The notes: generated from the letters alone by a model not told the origin. A DNA stretch of 64,000 bases from Flavobacterium sp. 1355 (GCF_017833415.1 NZ_JAFICC010000009.1:62001-126000); one strand, 5' to 3'. Shown: positions 1-9,684, counted from the first letter of the stretch. Made by a program: numbers and translations.

Positions 1-230
1 AAAAAAGTATTGATAACATTTCTTAATTTTCCAATTTTATTATGTTCAAATTTACCGACTGGCAAAAATTTAATTCGATCATCTACAAAAAAGGTATTAG
101 TTTCCTCCGAGTTATTTGGATATATTATTTTTACTTCATAATCATTAACTAATATATTTGCTAATTCGAAGAACACTCTGTTTCCTCCACCAGTTTTAAT
201 TTGAGGTGTAACAAAAATAATTTTTTTCAT
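1..230 (-). CDS. Glycosyltransferase, N-terminal part (runs off left edge)
   Basis: The minus strand is open from an ATG at 228-230 to base 1, about 76 codons without a stop. The product begins MKKIIFVTPQIKTGGG, a hydrophobic strand followed by a glycine loop, as at the start of GT-B (GT4-like) glycosyltransferases. It would be the next transferase downstream of the polymerase gene, from which it is separated by about 20 bases. An in-frame ATG two codons further upstream (234-236) is equally possible. The catalytic C-terminal half is outside the window, so family and substrate cannot be given. Confidence 0.6.
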   Translation of the reverse strand, partial: MKKIIFVTPQIKTGGGNRVFFELANILVNDYEVKIIYPNNSEETNTFFVDDRIKFLPVGKFEHNKIGKLRNVINTF

Positions 231-252
231 CTTCATTCAATCAATTAAATCA

Positions 253-1275
253 TTATTCTAAGAGGTTAATAAAATAATTATAAGGCACCAGTTTTGCATC
301 ACTATCTGACAGATTAATTAATAAAAGTAAAATACCATACCCCAAAAATAAAATATAGCCTACAATCTTGGCATTTTTATCAAAAATCTGAATAAATTTC
401 GGGATTAATAATAGTAGAAAAACATGAAAATAATAGCCTAGTCTCACCATAACCATAAAATCTCTAAAAAAACTTAATAAAAACAGATAAGTAAAAAAGC
501 CATTTAAATATATTTTAGACTCGCTGGAGAAACTAACAATTTTATTAAAATAAGATAAACACACAAAACCAATCAATAATTTGGATAAAAAACCTATACC
601 AAGTTGAGCACTCTCATTAGCAGCAGAAACAGCTCCAAAATATACATTATATCCCGGAATCAATCCAAATAGCAATTTTATAGGCAAAACAAATGGTAAA
701 ATATACGCAGAGCATAATATTAAAAACCACCACTTACCTACATTAACTCTTAGAAAAAAATAAGCTAATATTAAAAATATTGCACTATAATGAAAACAAA
801 CTGCACAAGCAATACATAAAAGATATCTCTTAAAATCTTTATTTATAATATATCTAATACTAAAGAAAAAGATGGATATTGCAATATATTGTCTTATAAT
901 ATTAAGACTTTCTATAAAAAATCCGCAGAAAAGTAATATAAAAACTGAGAGAAAGACATCATTTGAAAGTTTTCTGATTCCTGCATAAAAAAGACTAAAC
1001 GTTATTAATGAAGAAATTATAAAAACAAATTGAACATTTAGTCCACTGAAAAAAATAATTAAGTTAATTAGTCTAAATGCTGGTTCTGTTGTAGAATTAG
1101 TTATCGAAGCAAATATAAAAGTATAACTTTCGTAATCAATACCCACAAAGTATCTAAGCCCTGCAAAAAAAGAAACAATCAACAAAGAAATAATCCATAA
1201 AAGCCTATTTTTTGTAATCTTATAAAATAAGGCAAAAATACAGGACAAAAATAATGTAAGTATATATACACCCAT
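253..1275 (-). CDS. EpsG/Wzy-family polysaccharide polymerase
   Basis: This 340-residue protein is almost entirely hydrophobic, with roughly ten membrane segments. It carries features typical of the EpsG family of polymerases: GLRYFVGIDYESY near residues 39-51, and an N-IIRQYIAISIFFF stretch near residues 125-140. Such proteins polymerise lipid-linked repeat units on the outer face of the inner membrane. Its last gene neighbour overlaps it by one base, so it is co-translated with the upstream glycosyltransferase. It is the only polymerase candidate in the locus. The polymer it makes cannot be read from sequence. Confidence 0.82.
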   Translation of the reverse strand: MGVYILTLFLSCIFALFYKITKNRLLWIISLLIVSFFAGLRYFVGIDYESYTFIFASITNSTTEPAFRLINLIIFFSGLNVQFVFIISSLITFSLFYAGIRKLSNDVFLSVFILLFCGFFIESLNIIRQYIAISIFFFSIRYIINKDFKRYLLCIACAVCFHYSAIFLILAYFFLRVNVGKWWFLILCSAYILPFVLPIKLLFGLIPGYNVYFGAVSAANESAQLGIGFLSKLLIGFVCLSYFNKIVSFSSESKIYLNGFFTYLFLLSFFRDFMVMVRLGYYFHVFLLLLIPKFIQIFDKNAKIVGYILFLGYGILLLLINLSDSDAKLVPYNYFINLLE

Positions 1276-2363
1276 TATTTCTCAACTAAAGCTTCGTGAA
1301 ATAACTTTAATGTTGAAGAGTACGAAAAATATTTTTCGAAATGCAAAATACTTTCATCATATGTAGTTATCTCGGGATTTAAATTCTCAATCACTTTTTT
1401 ATAAACTTCAGCATCAGATGATGTAATCATTGTAGGGCACTTCTCCGGTTCATATCCAAAAAAAGCCAATTCTGTTCCAATAATTTTTTTTCCATACATA
1501 AGCGCCTCTGCTACCTTAACTTTCATGCCTCCGCCATAAAATAATGGACAAACCACTATATTAGCACGTTCGTAAAAAACTGATAAGTCATCAACACTAT
1601 CATGTATTTCAACATTTTTAGAATTATCAATTAAGGGGCGTAGCTTTTCCATTTCTTTTCCAACGACAATAATTTTGATTTTTGAAGAAAAACTTATTTC
1701 ATCAATAAACCAAGTAATCCCTTGAATATTAGCATAAAAATAGCTTCCAACAAATAAAACTTGAATCTCATTACTGTGACTTATTTGTTCATTACCTTTT
1801 AAGTCTCTTTCAATTCTTTTAAAAGATATAGGAATTTGAATTATTTCTTTTTTATCAGTATAATATTGATTTATAAGTTGTTTATCTTCATTTGTAAGTG
1901 CTATTATTTTATCACACCACTTTGCGGTTAAAAATTCATTAAAAAAGCATGATGGTAGTCTTAAAAAATGAAATAAGCCTCCCGTTTTTATTATTTTTTT
2001 TATAAAGTCATATTCAACATTATGATAAAAAGCAACTAGCTTAACATTAGGAGTTAATTTTTTTATTTGCCTTGCTAGCTTTCCATAAACAGAGCTATCC
2101 AAAAAAACTAAATCATATTTTTCGGATTTAATTTTTGCCAAAATATTCGAAATATGCTTACTATTAACGCCTCCGGAATATAATTTTAATAGGTTATAAA
2201 AACCGAATAACATATCGAAATAACTTAATTTATTATTTGGCAATATATTATATGTATGTATTACACTCGATAATTCTTTAATAGATTCAAAATTACGATT
2301 AGAGCATTGCCAACCACCATTCTTATTGTTTAATAAATTAGAAGAAATAAATAAAGACTTCAT
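1275..2363 (-). CDS. GT4-type glycosyltransferase
   Basis: This 362-residue protein has a GT-B layout. The C-terminal half contains a VLFVGSYFYANIQG strand-loop and the nucleotide-sugar binding stretch GGGMKVKVAEALMYGKKIIGT, in which the glutamate before ALMYGK is the usual GT4 contact with the donor. The N-terminus reads FISSNLLNNKNGGWQCS, again a glycine loop for the acceptor. It overlaps the polymerase gene by one base and follows the WbsX-like gene by one base, so it belongs to the same transcript. Donor and linkage are unknown. Confidence 0.85.
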   Translation of the reverse strand: MKSLFISSNLLNNKNGGWQCSNRNFESIKELSSVIHTYNILPNNKLSYFDMLFGFYNLLKLYSGGVNSKHISNILAKIKSEKYDLVFLDSSVYGKLARQIKKLTPNVKLVAFYHNVEYDFIKKIIKTGGLFHFLRLPSCFFNEFLTAKWCDKIIALTNEDKQLINQYYTDKKEIIQIPISFKRIERDLKGNEQISHSNEIQVLFVGSYFYANIQGITWFIDEISFSSKIKIIVVGKEMEKLRPLIDNSKNVEIHDSVDDLSVFYERANIVVCPLFYGGGMKVKVAEALMYGKKIIGTELAFFGYEPEKCPTMITSSDAEVYKKVIENLNPEITTYDESILHFEKYFSYSSTLKLFHEALVEK

Positions 2364-2364
2364 A

Positions 2365-3438
2365 TTAATCTAAATTCAATAAATCCAACTGCTCTCTTAA
2401 TGCTTTCAGATAACCATGACCATGAACTAAATCAGGCTCTAAATAATTCCCTTCTCCCCACTCATTCCATGATTTTATAAAAGAAATTCTATTATCATCA
2501 GGCTTATGCGAAATCTTAGAAAAAATATCTTTAACGTGTTCTCCAAAAAATTGAGGGTTTGAATCATGCAAAATCAAAGCCCTTTTTCCGCTTCTTGGAG
2601 AGTGATCCCAATTTGGAATTATTGTTGGAATACAATTCAAATCTTTATCCTCTGGACCAGAGAAATACGGATAAAAATCTTTATAAGCATATTTCTTAAG
2701 CTGTCCTGAAACTCGTTGTATTCCTCTGGCAATTTTACTAGTATTTAATCTCATATATTCTGTTAATCTAACAATATTAACAGCATCAAATCCCATATTA
2801 AGAACCAAATCCCTATTTTCGGGAGTTGTAATCTGCCCAATAAAATATACTCCTTTCAAACCATTTTCAATAGCCCATTTATTCCATAATTCTATAAATT
2901 TTGGAGCATCAGAAAAATCTAAAGGCCTATAAAGCATAAATATAGGCTTATCATCTACTTTGATATATCTTTCATCTAAAAAAGCGGGTAAAACAGCTTC
3001 GAAATGTTGTTTATAATCTTCTTCTCCTAAATATTTCTGTTCCATTAATATTTGGTTCTTCAGACCATGCCAAACACCACTCCATGTTTCATTGGCCCAT
3101 GCTAAGCAAAAAGGAAAGTCAGGCTCTTTATTAATTAATATATCGTCAAAAGTTTTTTCTAAAATTCTTTTACCATCTCCAAACCAATAATGCCAGTAAC
3201 AAAATCCTTCAATACCATATTCTTTTGCCATTTCGGCTTGTGCCAATCTCACAGCTGGTAATCTCAAGTCATAATAACCTAAATCTGCCGGAACTCTAGG
3301 TTGATAATGCCCTGCAAACAAAGGCTTTGCCTTTCCAACATTTGTCCACTCAGTAAATCCTTTCCCCCACCATTCATCATTTTCTTTTATTGGTTGAAAT
3401 TGTGGCAGGTACGATGCAATTAATCTTATTTTTTCCAT
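2365..3438 (-). CDS. WbsX-family (GH99-like) glycosyltransferase
   Basis: This 357-residue protein starts IRLIASYLPQFQPIKEN and continues with EWWGKGFTEWTNV (about residues 22-34), the signature of the WbsX family found in O-antigen and capsule loci. The fold resembles glycoside hydrolase family 99 (endo-alpha-mannosidases). Further family blocks are visible: CYWHYWF near residue 80, LAWANETW near 112, and KSWNEWGEGNYLEP near 322-335, which carries the acidic residues expected of a GH99-like active site. It probably builds or trims a glycosidic bond in the repeat unit. Whether it acts as transferase or hydrolase is not established for most members. Confidence 0.82.
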   Translation of the reverse strand: MEKIRLIASYLPQFQPIKENDEWWGKGFTEWTNVGKAKPLFAGHYQPRVPADLGYYDLRLPAVRLAQAEMAKEYGIEGFCYWHYWFGDGKRILEKTFDDILINKEPDFPFCLAWANETWSGVWHGLKNQILMEQKYLGEEDYKQHFEAVLPAFLDERYIKVDDKPIFMLYRPLDFSDAPKFIELWNKWAIENGLKGVYFIGQITTPENRDLVLNMGFDAVNIVRLTEYMRLNTSKIARGIQRVSGQLKKYAYKDFYPYFSGPEDKDLNCIPTIIPNWDHSPRSGKRALILHDSNPQFFGEHVKDIFSKISHKPDDNRISFIKSWNEWGEGNYLEPDLVHGHGYLKALREQLDLLNLD

Positions 3439-3440
3439 TA

Positions 3441-4067
3441 CTATAATTCTCTTATTATTTTAGCTGGATTTCCTCCAACGATACAATTTTTTGGTATTGA
3501 TTTGGTTACTACTGCATTAGCACCCACGATACTATTTTCTCCTATTGTTACTCCTGGCAAAACAATGACTCCCTCACCTAGCCAGACATTATCTTCGATA
3601 ATAACTGGGCCTTTGCTGTAAAGCTTTCTTTGCGCAGGAGGAAGCAATAAACTTTCCTTTGTTATTTCTCCATGCGAGTGATCACTTATGTAAACTTTAC
3701 TAGCCAATAATACATTGTCTCCTATAATTATTTTATTTATCGCACCAATATGACAATCTTTTTGTATAGAAACATTTTTACCCACCTTAATTAATGGCGA
3801 AAAAGAATCCCCTAAAAAAGAATCAAAGGCTTCGAGTCTTAATCGTTGGTCAAACCCACAATTTTCTCCTATTTCAATGTATTTGCCTCCTTTTAAATAT
3901 ATTGGATGGGCTATAAAACAATTAGAAACTTTTTTAAATTCAAATGATATCCAAATCGAATAAAGCAAGTCTAATTTATGAATTAATATTATTGAAGTTT
4001 TTGGGGAGAAAAAAACATGTAAAAACTTAACAATTCCTTTAATTATACTTTTTATTATTTTCTTCAT
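3441..4067 (-). CDS. Hexapeptide-repeat sugar O-acetyltransferase
   Basis: The 208-residue product has a left-handed beta-helix built from isoleucine/valine hexapeptide turns in its second half (for example NVWLGEGVIVLPGVTIGENS) and ends in the GGNPAKIIREL tail typical of maltose/colanic-acid type O-acetyltransferases. The likely catalytic histidine lies in SDHSHG, near residue 131. It should transfer acetyl from acetyl-CoA to a hydroxyl of a sugar in the repeat unit. It lies two bases from the WbsX-like gene. About 40 N-terminal residues before the helix are lysine- and phenylalanine-rich. Confidence 0.85.
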   Translation of the reverse strand: MKKIIKSIIKGIVKFLHVFFSPKTSIILIHKLDLLYSIWISFEFKKVSNCFIAHPIYLKGGKYIEIGENCGFDQRLRLEAFDSFLGDSFSPLIKVGKNVSIQKDCHIGAINKIIIGDNVLLASKVYISDHSHGEITKESLLLPPAQRKLYSKGPVIIEDNVWLGEGVIVLPGVTIGENSIVGANAVVTKSIPKNCIVGGNPAKIIREL

Positions 4068-4085
4068 TATTACTTAATAAATAAT

Positions 4086-5396
4086 TTATTTATCTACTTT
4101 TTTAATCTCATTATAAGCAAAAATTATTTTATCACGAAACGCTTTATATGAAGATCTTTTTAAGGATTGAATTCTACATTCTTCCTGAATATTTAATAAT
4201 TCATCATTCGACTTAGTAATTAATGTTATTATCCCTTTACAAAAATCTTCACTATTGCGATATTTTGCTAAGTAACCAGTATCTTCATTAATAATGTCAC
4301 AGGCTGTACCAATATTAAAAGCTACAGCAGGCGTACCGCACATTAGTGCTTGATTTAGCATCATAGGTCCGGCATCTTGGACACTTGGACAAAGAAAAAC
4401 ATCTGAAAGAGCATAATATTCTGCTAATTCATCAAATGATAAATGTCCTGTATAATTAACTTCATAATGATTTAATTCAGATATCTCTTCACCTGTTCCT
4501 GCAACTAACAAAACAATATTCTTTACTAAATCAGGTCTGTAGTTATGGAGCAAATTTAATGACTCTACTAAATATTTAAACCCTTTTCTAGGATCATGAA
4601 CTCCAAGGGCACCAAAAAATAATATAATCTTGTTAGAATAATTAAATTTTTGCTTTAACATTTTTTTATCACGTTGTCTAAACACATTTTCGTCTACAAT
4701 TGGATAAATTTCACCCAGATTATTAAACAATGTAGATTTATTGGCATGATTAATTTGCCATGTATTGCCTAAAATAATGCAGTTTATATTACTGATCATC
4801 TTTTTTTTATACAAGAAATTAATTCTGGTAATATCATGATCGATAGTAGAAGATAATCCCGGACATTTTCCACATGAATCTTTTAACCTGTCACAATCCC
4901 AAAAATAACTACAGCCTCCTGTCATTGGAAACATGTCTGCAGCCATCAATAAAATTGGTTTATTTATTTTATCATGTATATCTTTTAATGTTTTTGATGT
5001 AATTAGTCCTTGCCAAAAAAAAACTAAAACAAAATCATAATCTTTTTTTATCCTACCTGTTATTCTATTAGGATTTACAGGCGGTTTCATTTCATTTAGT
5101 CCAAAAAAATGGTAATCCTTTGAAATATTATTATTAGCCTTAATAAACTTGCTTTTATAATAAAAAAATTTTGCCTTAAAACGTAATAAAATATTAATTA
5201 TAAATCTCTCATAATTATTATATGCAGAATATATATTCAGTCCTTCAACCTCTGCTGGATATTTAGAGAGAACATCTACATTATAATCGTCCTCTAAAGA
5301 TTTGGCCACATCTTTTATCATCTTAGAAGAATTGTCATTAGAAAGAAAACTTGTTAAAACAAGAATATTTGGTTTTTTATTTATTCCAGATTCCAT
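4086..5396 (-). CDS. GT4-type glycosyltransferase with four-cysteine insert
   Basis: This is a 436-residue GT-B transferase. The C-terminal domain shows LFFGALGVHDPRKGFKYL (donor phosphate loop) and ALMCGTPAVAFNIG with the usual acidic and glycine residues. In the N-terminal domain a cysteine cluster, C162, C168, C175 and C178 (GGCSYFWDC then SCGKCPGL), forms a likely metal or disulfide site known from a subfamily of capsule glycosyltransferases. The start codon overlaps the end of the flippase gene by 20 bases, so translation is probably coupled. Donor and linkage cannot be read from the sequence. Confidence 0.85.
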   Translation of the reverse strand: MESGINKKPNILVLTSFLSNDNSSKMIKDVAKSLEDDYNVDVLSKYPAEVEGLNIYSAYNNYERFIINILLRFKAKFFYYKSKFIKANNNISKDYHFFGLNEMKPPVNPNRITGRIKKDYDFVLVFFWQGLITSKTLKDIHDKINKPILLMAADMFPMTGGCSYFWDCDRLKDSCGKCPGLSSTIDHDITRINFLYKKKMISNINCIILGNTWQINHANKSTLFNNLGEIYPIVDENVFRQRDKKMLKQKFNYSNKIILFFGALGVHDPRKGFKYLVESLNLLHNYRPDLVKNIVLLVAGTGEEISELNHYEVNYTGHLSFDELAEYYALSDVFLCPSVQDAGPMMLNQALMCGTPAVAFNIGTACDIINEDTGYLAKYRNSEDFCKGIITLITKSNDELLNIQEECRIQSLKRSSYKAFRDKIIFAYNEIKKVDK

Positions 5397-6732
5397 TTGC
5401 TTTTTTATTAAATAAAAAATTTAATTGTAAAGGTCCTATCCATGAAATTAAGGCTGCTAAAATAATTTGAGATATTACCACCCCATTTAATCCCCATAGT
5501 TGACATAAAAAAATTGTGATTGGTATATTTAATATTCCGACCAAAACAGATGCTACTATTTGTAGCTTAATTTTTCCAAATCCATATATTAAAGTTGAAT
5601 GCAAAGAATTCCACATATTAAATATTTGCCACACGCCCATACATGCAGTTAACGTAAAAGTTATTGTAACAGATTTACCAAACCAAATCTTGTAAAAAAA
5701 AGAAGAACATAAAACTAAAAATATTGTTATTAAAAAAAAAAAAGAAAATATTTTATACAATTTCTTAGTCTCTGATTTCATCCATTGAACATCATTAAGA
5801 ACTCTGGCTTCAATAAATGCACTCCAAAATGGAGAAAGAATTATACTGAACAGCATTCCTACAATAGATATATATTTAAAGGCAAGATTATAAACGGTAA
5901 CATCTAATGGGCTTAGAGTCTTAGTTATAATAATATTATTTGTTTCATAATATATAATAGCTATAATCTGTAATACAAAAAAATTAAGTCCTAAACTTAA
6001 TAATCCTTTTGCATATCTAAAATGCACGTATTTGAATTTAGGATAATATTTTTTGAGTGAAGTATTATATAAATAAACTGAAAAAATTACAAGAACAATA
6101 GTGTTTACTACCCCCATCAAAATACTTAAATTTAAGATGGAACCTGTAGTGGTGATAGTTAAAAAATAAATTCCTAGCAGTACTAATAATTGACTTATAA
6201 CATTTATTAGAGATGTTATGACAGGCTTTTGAAGTGCGGATAGTATTGTATTGAGTAATCCTAATATAAATTGAAATGCAAAAGTTGTCAAAACAATCAG
6301 AAAAATGTAAAAAAACTGATCATTATTTATCCCTTCAACGTTTAAAAATTTTGGCCAATTAATAAAATTTGAAACGATAATAGCTATAAACCAAACACAA
6401 AAAATTATAATTGCCAAAAGCGCATAAGTAGTACTTACATAAATTCTTGCTAACTTAATTTTGCCGTGCGTTATAGCTTCTACAAATTTATTTTTTAAAC
6501 CATTCCCAAAGCCTATATCGAAAAAACTTAGCCATCCAATAATTGAAGAGAGAGTTATCCAAATTCCATATTCATAAGGAGATATATAATTAATAGTAAT
6601 AGGAACAATTAAAAGGCTAAGGAAGATGCTTATACCTTTAAGAAAAATCGAACCTATAATATTAGCTTGGAGATTTTTTGAACGATCATTATTTTGAAAA
6701 TAATTTTTAAATTTTTCTAATATGGTGTTCAT
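5377..6732 (-). CDS. wzx: Wzx-type oligosaccharide flippase
   Basis: This 451-residue integral membrane protein has about 12-14 predicted hydrophobic segments and belongs to the MOP/polysaccharide biosynthesis flippase family. It begins with a short polar stretch and then NIIGSIFLKGISIFLSLLIVPI and the conserved YGIWITLSSIIGWLSFFDIG region near residues 55-74. It should move undecaprenyl-linked repeat units across the inner membrane for the EpsG-type polymerase. Its start shares one base with the stop of the aminotransferase gene upstream. It is the only flippase candidate in the window. Confidence 0.88.
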   Translation of the reverse strand: MNTILEKFKNYFQNNDRSKNLQANIIGSIFLKGISIFLSLLIVPITINYISPYEYGIWITLSSIIGWLSFFDIGFGNGLKNKFVEAITHGKIKLARIYVSTTYALLAIIIFCVWFIAIIVSNFINWPKFLNVEGINNDQFFYIFLIVLTTFAFQFILGLLNTILSALQKPVITSLINVISQLLVLLGIYFLTITTTGSILNLSILMGVVNTIVLVIFSVYLYNTSLKKYYPKFKYVHFRYAKGLLSLGLNFFVLQIIAIIYYETNNIIITKTLSPLDVTVYNLAFKYISIVGMLFSIILSPFWSAFIEARVLNDVQWMKSETKKLYKIFSFFFLITIFLVLCSSFFYKIWFGKSVTITFTLTACMGVWQIFNMWNSLHSTLIYGFGKIKLQIVASVLVGILNIPITIFLCQLWGLNGVVISQIILAALISWIGPLQLNFLFNKKANGIWNK

Positions 6733-7868
6733 TATTTAAAATTATTCTTAATGCACATTATAATATCATTTAGCTCTTCTTCTTTTAGTTCAAAAAAAAG
6801 TGGAAGACGTACCAAACATTCCGTAAAACAGTCAGAGTTCGGAAGTTCTCTTTTATCATGTCTTCCTTTATAAAAATCACTAGCATGCAGTGATAAATAA
6901 TGGAATACGGCATGGAATCCGCTTTCTTTTAACTTAAGAATTAATTTCTCACGTGTTTGTCCATTATTACATGTAAGATAGAACATATGCCCATTATTTG
7001 TTGCATATTCAGGGACTTTAGGTAATTTTATAGAATCTAATTTAAGTTCTTTAATACCATTAAAATATTGATTCCATAGTTTAATTCTTTTTTCCTGGAT
7101 ATGTTCTAAATTTTCAACCTGCGCCCAAAGAAAAGCAGCTATAATTTCTGAAGGTAAAAAGGAAGAACCGGTATCTACCCATCCATACTTATTAACTTCT
7201 CCTCTAAAAAATTCTGCCCTATTTGTTCCTTTTTCCCAAATTATTTCAGCTCTATTAACAAATCTTTCGTCATTAATAGCTAACATTCCGCCCTCACCGG
7301 ATATAATATTTTTAGTTTCATGAAAAGAAAAAGCCGCTAAGTGTCCAATTGAACCCAGCGCCTTTTTTACACCATTCTTATCAATGTGATAACTATCGAT
7401 AGCCTGCGCGGCGTCTTCTATAACTAATAAATTATACTTAGAAGCTAAATCCATTATTTTGTCCATATCACAAGCAACACCTGCATAATGAACTGGAACA
7501 ATTGCTTTAGTTTTATCTGTAATTAAAGCCTCAATTTTGTCTGCATCAATATTTGGATTATCAGAATATGAATCGGCAAATACTATGTTTGCTCCTTGTC
7601 TTATAAATGCTATTGCTGTAGAAACGAAAGTAAAACTAGGAACAATTACTTCATCACCTTCTTTTATATTAGCTAAGATAGCAGCCATTTCTAATGCATC
7701 AGTACAAGAAGTTGTTAGTAAGCATTTTTTAAAACTATAAACAGATTCAAAAAAACTCTGAACTTTTTGTGTGTATTTTCCATTACCTGATATTTTACCT
7801 GAATTTACTGCATCATATATATAGTGCGTTTCTTTTCCAGTTAGGTAAGGTTTATTGAAAGGTATCAT
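6732..7868 (-). CDS. wecE: dTDP-4-amino-4,6-dideoxygalactose transaminase
   Basis: This 378-residue PLP enzyme of the DegT/DnrJ/EryC1/StrS family matches E. coli WecE closely by eye: MIPFNKP start, PSFTFVSTA, PVHYAGVACDMD, VIEDAAQ, and SFHETKN with the PLP lysine at K186. It would aminate dTDP-4-keto-6-deoxyglucose to dTDP-Fuc4N using glutamate. The RmlB gene in this locus provides the keto substrate, and the NeuD-like or other acyltransferases just upstream could acylate the amine. It overlaps the acyltransferase-3 gene by four bases. Related 4-aminotransferases with other stereochemistry remain possible but fit less well. Confidence 0.9.
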   Translation of the reverse strand: MIPFNKPYLTGKETHYIYDAVNSGKISGNGKYTQKVQSFFESVYSFKKCLLTTSCTDALEMAAILANIKEGDEVIVPSFTFVSTAIAFIRQGANIVFADSYSDNPNIDADKIEALITDKTKAIVPVHYAGVACDMDKIMDLASKYNLLVIEDAAQAIDSYHIDKNGVKKALGSIGHLAAFSFHETKNIISGEGGMLAINDERFVNRAEIIWEKGTNRAEFFRGEVNKYGWVDTGSSFLPSEIIAAFLWAQVENLEHIQEKRIKLWNQYFNGIKELKLDSIKLPKVPEYATNNGHMFYLTCNNGQTREKLILKLKESGFHAVFHYLSLHASDFYKGRHDKRELPNSDCFTECLVRLPLFFELKEEELNDIIMCIKNNFK

Positions 7869-9049
7869 AATGATTTGTATTTAGTGTCTTTTATATTAAT
7901 AAATATAGATTCAAAGTATTTGTATGAAAAATGGCTCAGTAAAAATGTTAAGGTCAAGATTGAGCAATAAATAAAAAGGTTATATGACAGCAAATTATTG
8001 TCAGAAAGAAAATATTTATTTGCTATGGGAAAAATTAAAAAAAATATAAATGGATGAAACATATATACTCCATATGAAATCTTACCAATATTTGATAAAT
8101 ATTTATTTCTGAAGGTATAATTATTCTTATCATTTATTGTGATTAGTATTAAACACAAAAAAACAATACTTAGCATCACACTTTGAAAATACAATGGTAT
8201 TACATGAAAAAACATTAATATGAAAATGGCAAATAATGTAAACATATAAACGAATCCAAATTTTGTCCAAAAAACAATTGTTTCATTATAATAATAAAAC
8301 ACATAAGCTCCGATAGCCCCAATAGCCATAAACTCAAATGGAAACAATATTAATATATTATGAATAAGTGGAATTATTGTTAACTTAAAACCAATTATCG
8401 AAGTAATTTTTGAAAATATAAATGGTTGATATAGTAAATGGCAAAAAATAAAGAACAATAGTAAAGTAAAAAAAGCCCACAGTAATTTTTTTCTTGTAGT
8501 AATAAATATTAAAAATGGCCATATAATATAAAATTGTTCTTCTACTCCAACTGACCATGATTGAGAACATCCTGCAACGAGGAAATTTTGTATAGCCACA
8601 TTTGGCAAAAATAAGATGTATAAGAGGATAGATTTGATCGAATAATTTTCGGGATTTGAAATTAAGCTATAATAATAGCTTTCATTTTTAAAGATATCAA
8701 ATGTATGAGCTAGAAAAGGAATTATTACAAAACCAATCAGGATAATTAAATAATACAAAGGCCAAATCCTAAAAATCCGTCTTAAATAAAACTTTTTAAA
8801 CTGTATTGTGTTTAGTTTTTCTTTTTCTTTAAGTAATAAAAATGTAATTAAAAAACCACTTAGTACAAAAAAAAGGTATACACCATTTTTTCCCGCCTTT
8901 TCTATAAAGTAAGAAAAATATTTTATATCTAATAAACTTGCTGTATGATCCCTGTTTTTAAATAATTCAATATGATGAAAGATTACTAAAAGCGCTGCAA
9001 AGGCCCTAAGCTCGTTTAATCCATTAAAGAATATTTTTTTTTGCTCCAT
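7865..9049 (-). CDS. Acyltransferase family 3 membrane protein (OafA/YrhL-like)
   Basis: The 394-residue protein has about ten membrane segments and the family start GLNELRAFAALLVIFHH (near residues 10-26) with the conserved arginine and histidine pair. The block SWSVGVEEQFYIIWP near residues 163-177 is also typical of acyltransferase 3. These proteins pass an acetyl or other acyl group across the inner membrane to a sugar of the growing polymer. It sits between the NeuD-like and WecE genes, with a four-base overlap to the latter. No SGNH domain is attached. Confidence 0.88.
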   Translation of the reverse strand: MEQKKIFFNGLNELRAFAALLVIFHHIELFKNRDHTASLLDIKYFSYFIEKAGKNGVYLFFVLSGFLITFLLLKEKEKLNTIQFKKFYLRRIFRIWPLYYLIILIGFVIIPFLAHTFDIFKNESYYYSLISNPENYSIKSILLYILFLPNVAIQNFLVAGCSQSWSVGVEEQFYIIWPFLIFITTRKKLLWAFFTLLLFFIFCHLLYQPFIFSKITSIIGFKLTIIPLIHNILILFPFEFMAIGAIGAYVFYYYNETIVFWTKFGFVYMFTLFAIFILMFFHVIPLYFQSVMLSIVFLCLILITINDKNNYTFRNKYLSNIGKISYGVYMFHPFIFFLIFPIANKYFLSDNNLLSYNLFIYCSILTLTFLLSHFSYKYFESIFINIKDTKYKSL

Positions 9050-9054
9050 AAAAT

Positions 9055-9684
9055 TTATCTAATAAATCTAACCGGATTGCCAACATACAAACCAGGATTT
9101 TCTATATTTTTAATTACAACAGCTCCACCTCCTATTTGTGTTTCGGACACGATCCTTATATTATCAATTATCGTAGCATTTATTCCTATAATACACATTT
9201 CTTCTACCTTTATAAACCCTGCCAAAGCAACTCGAGGAGAAAGAAAACTATGCCTGCCAACAATTGAATCATGAGCAACAACACACCCAATATTAAGTAT
9301 AGTATTACTCTCAATAATAACATTAGCATCAATACTACATCTCGGATAAATTATACTTCCTTCTTTAATTTGAACTGTTTTATCGAGCCATGATGATGAA
9401 TGGACAATTTTTCCAAATGGAATTTTTTTTTCAAAACGATCAAAAAGGGATTTTCTAATTTGCAAATGCTTGTAACCAATACCAATTATCAATTCATCAA
9501 AAGATTTTTTTAAGAATTCTTGTTCAACAGCCTCCGTTTTTCCTAAAATACAAAATCCGTTAATTTTATCCTTATCAGTAAAATCGTCAAAAAAAACAAC
9601 CTTCTTATAGTGTTTATCTGAAATGGCATAATGCGCAATTTGCTGTCCTAAATCACCTGATCCTATTATAGCAAGGGTTTTCAT
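9055..9684 (-). CDS. NeuD/PglD-like sugar acetyltransferase
   Basis: This 209-residue protein has an N-terminal Rossmann-like sugar-nucleotide domain (LAIIGSGDLGQQIAHYA, residues 4-20) followed by a hexapeptide beta-helix. H138 in GCVVAHDSIVG is the expected general base, and it ends GLYVGNPVRFIR. The family includes NeuD, PglD and related N- and O-acetyltransferases. With WecE in the same operon, N-acetylation of dTDP-Fuc4N is an attractive role, but an O-acetyl role or another acyl donor cannot be excluded. The start overlaps the HAD gene stop by one base. Confidence 0.85.
   Translation of the reverse strand: MKTLAIIGSGDLGQQIAHYAISDKHYKKVVFFDDFTDKDKINGFCILGKTEAVEQEFLKKSFDELIIGIGYKHLQIRKSLFDRFEKKIPFGKIVHSSSWLDKTVQIKEGSIIYPRCSIDANVIIESNTILNIGCVVAHDSIVGRHSFLSPRVALAGFIKVEEMCIIGINATIIDNIRIVSETQIGGGAVVIKNIENPGLYVGNPVRFIR

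Noticed and set aside
7537..7740. Plus-strand open frame inside wecE, and similar antisense frames inside other genes (for example 20325-20597, 44514-44822, 55405-55626)
   Set aside because: Each lies opposite a well-supported gene and has no recognisable product.
8385..8570. 61-codon frame inside the acyltransferase 3 gene on the same strand
   Set aside because: Frame-shifted shadow of a membrane-segment-rich gene.
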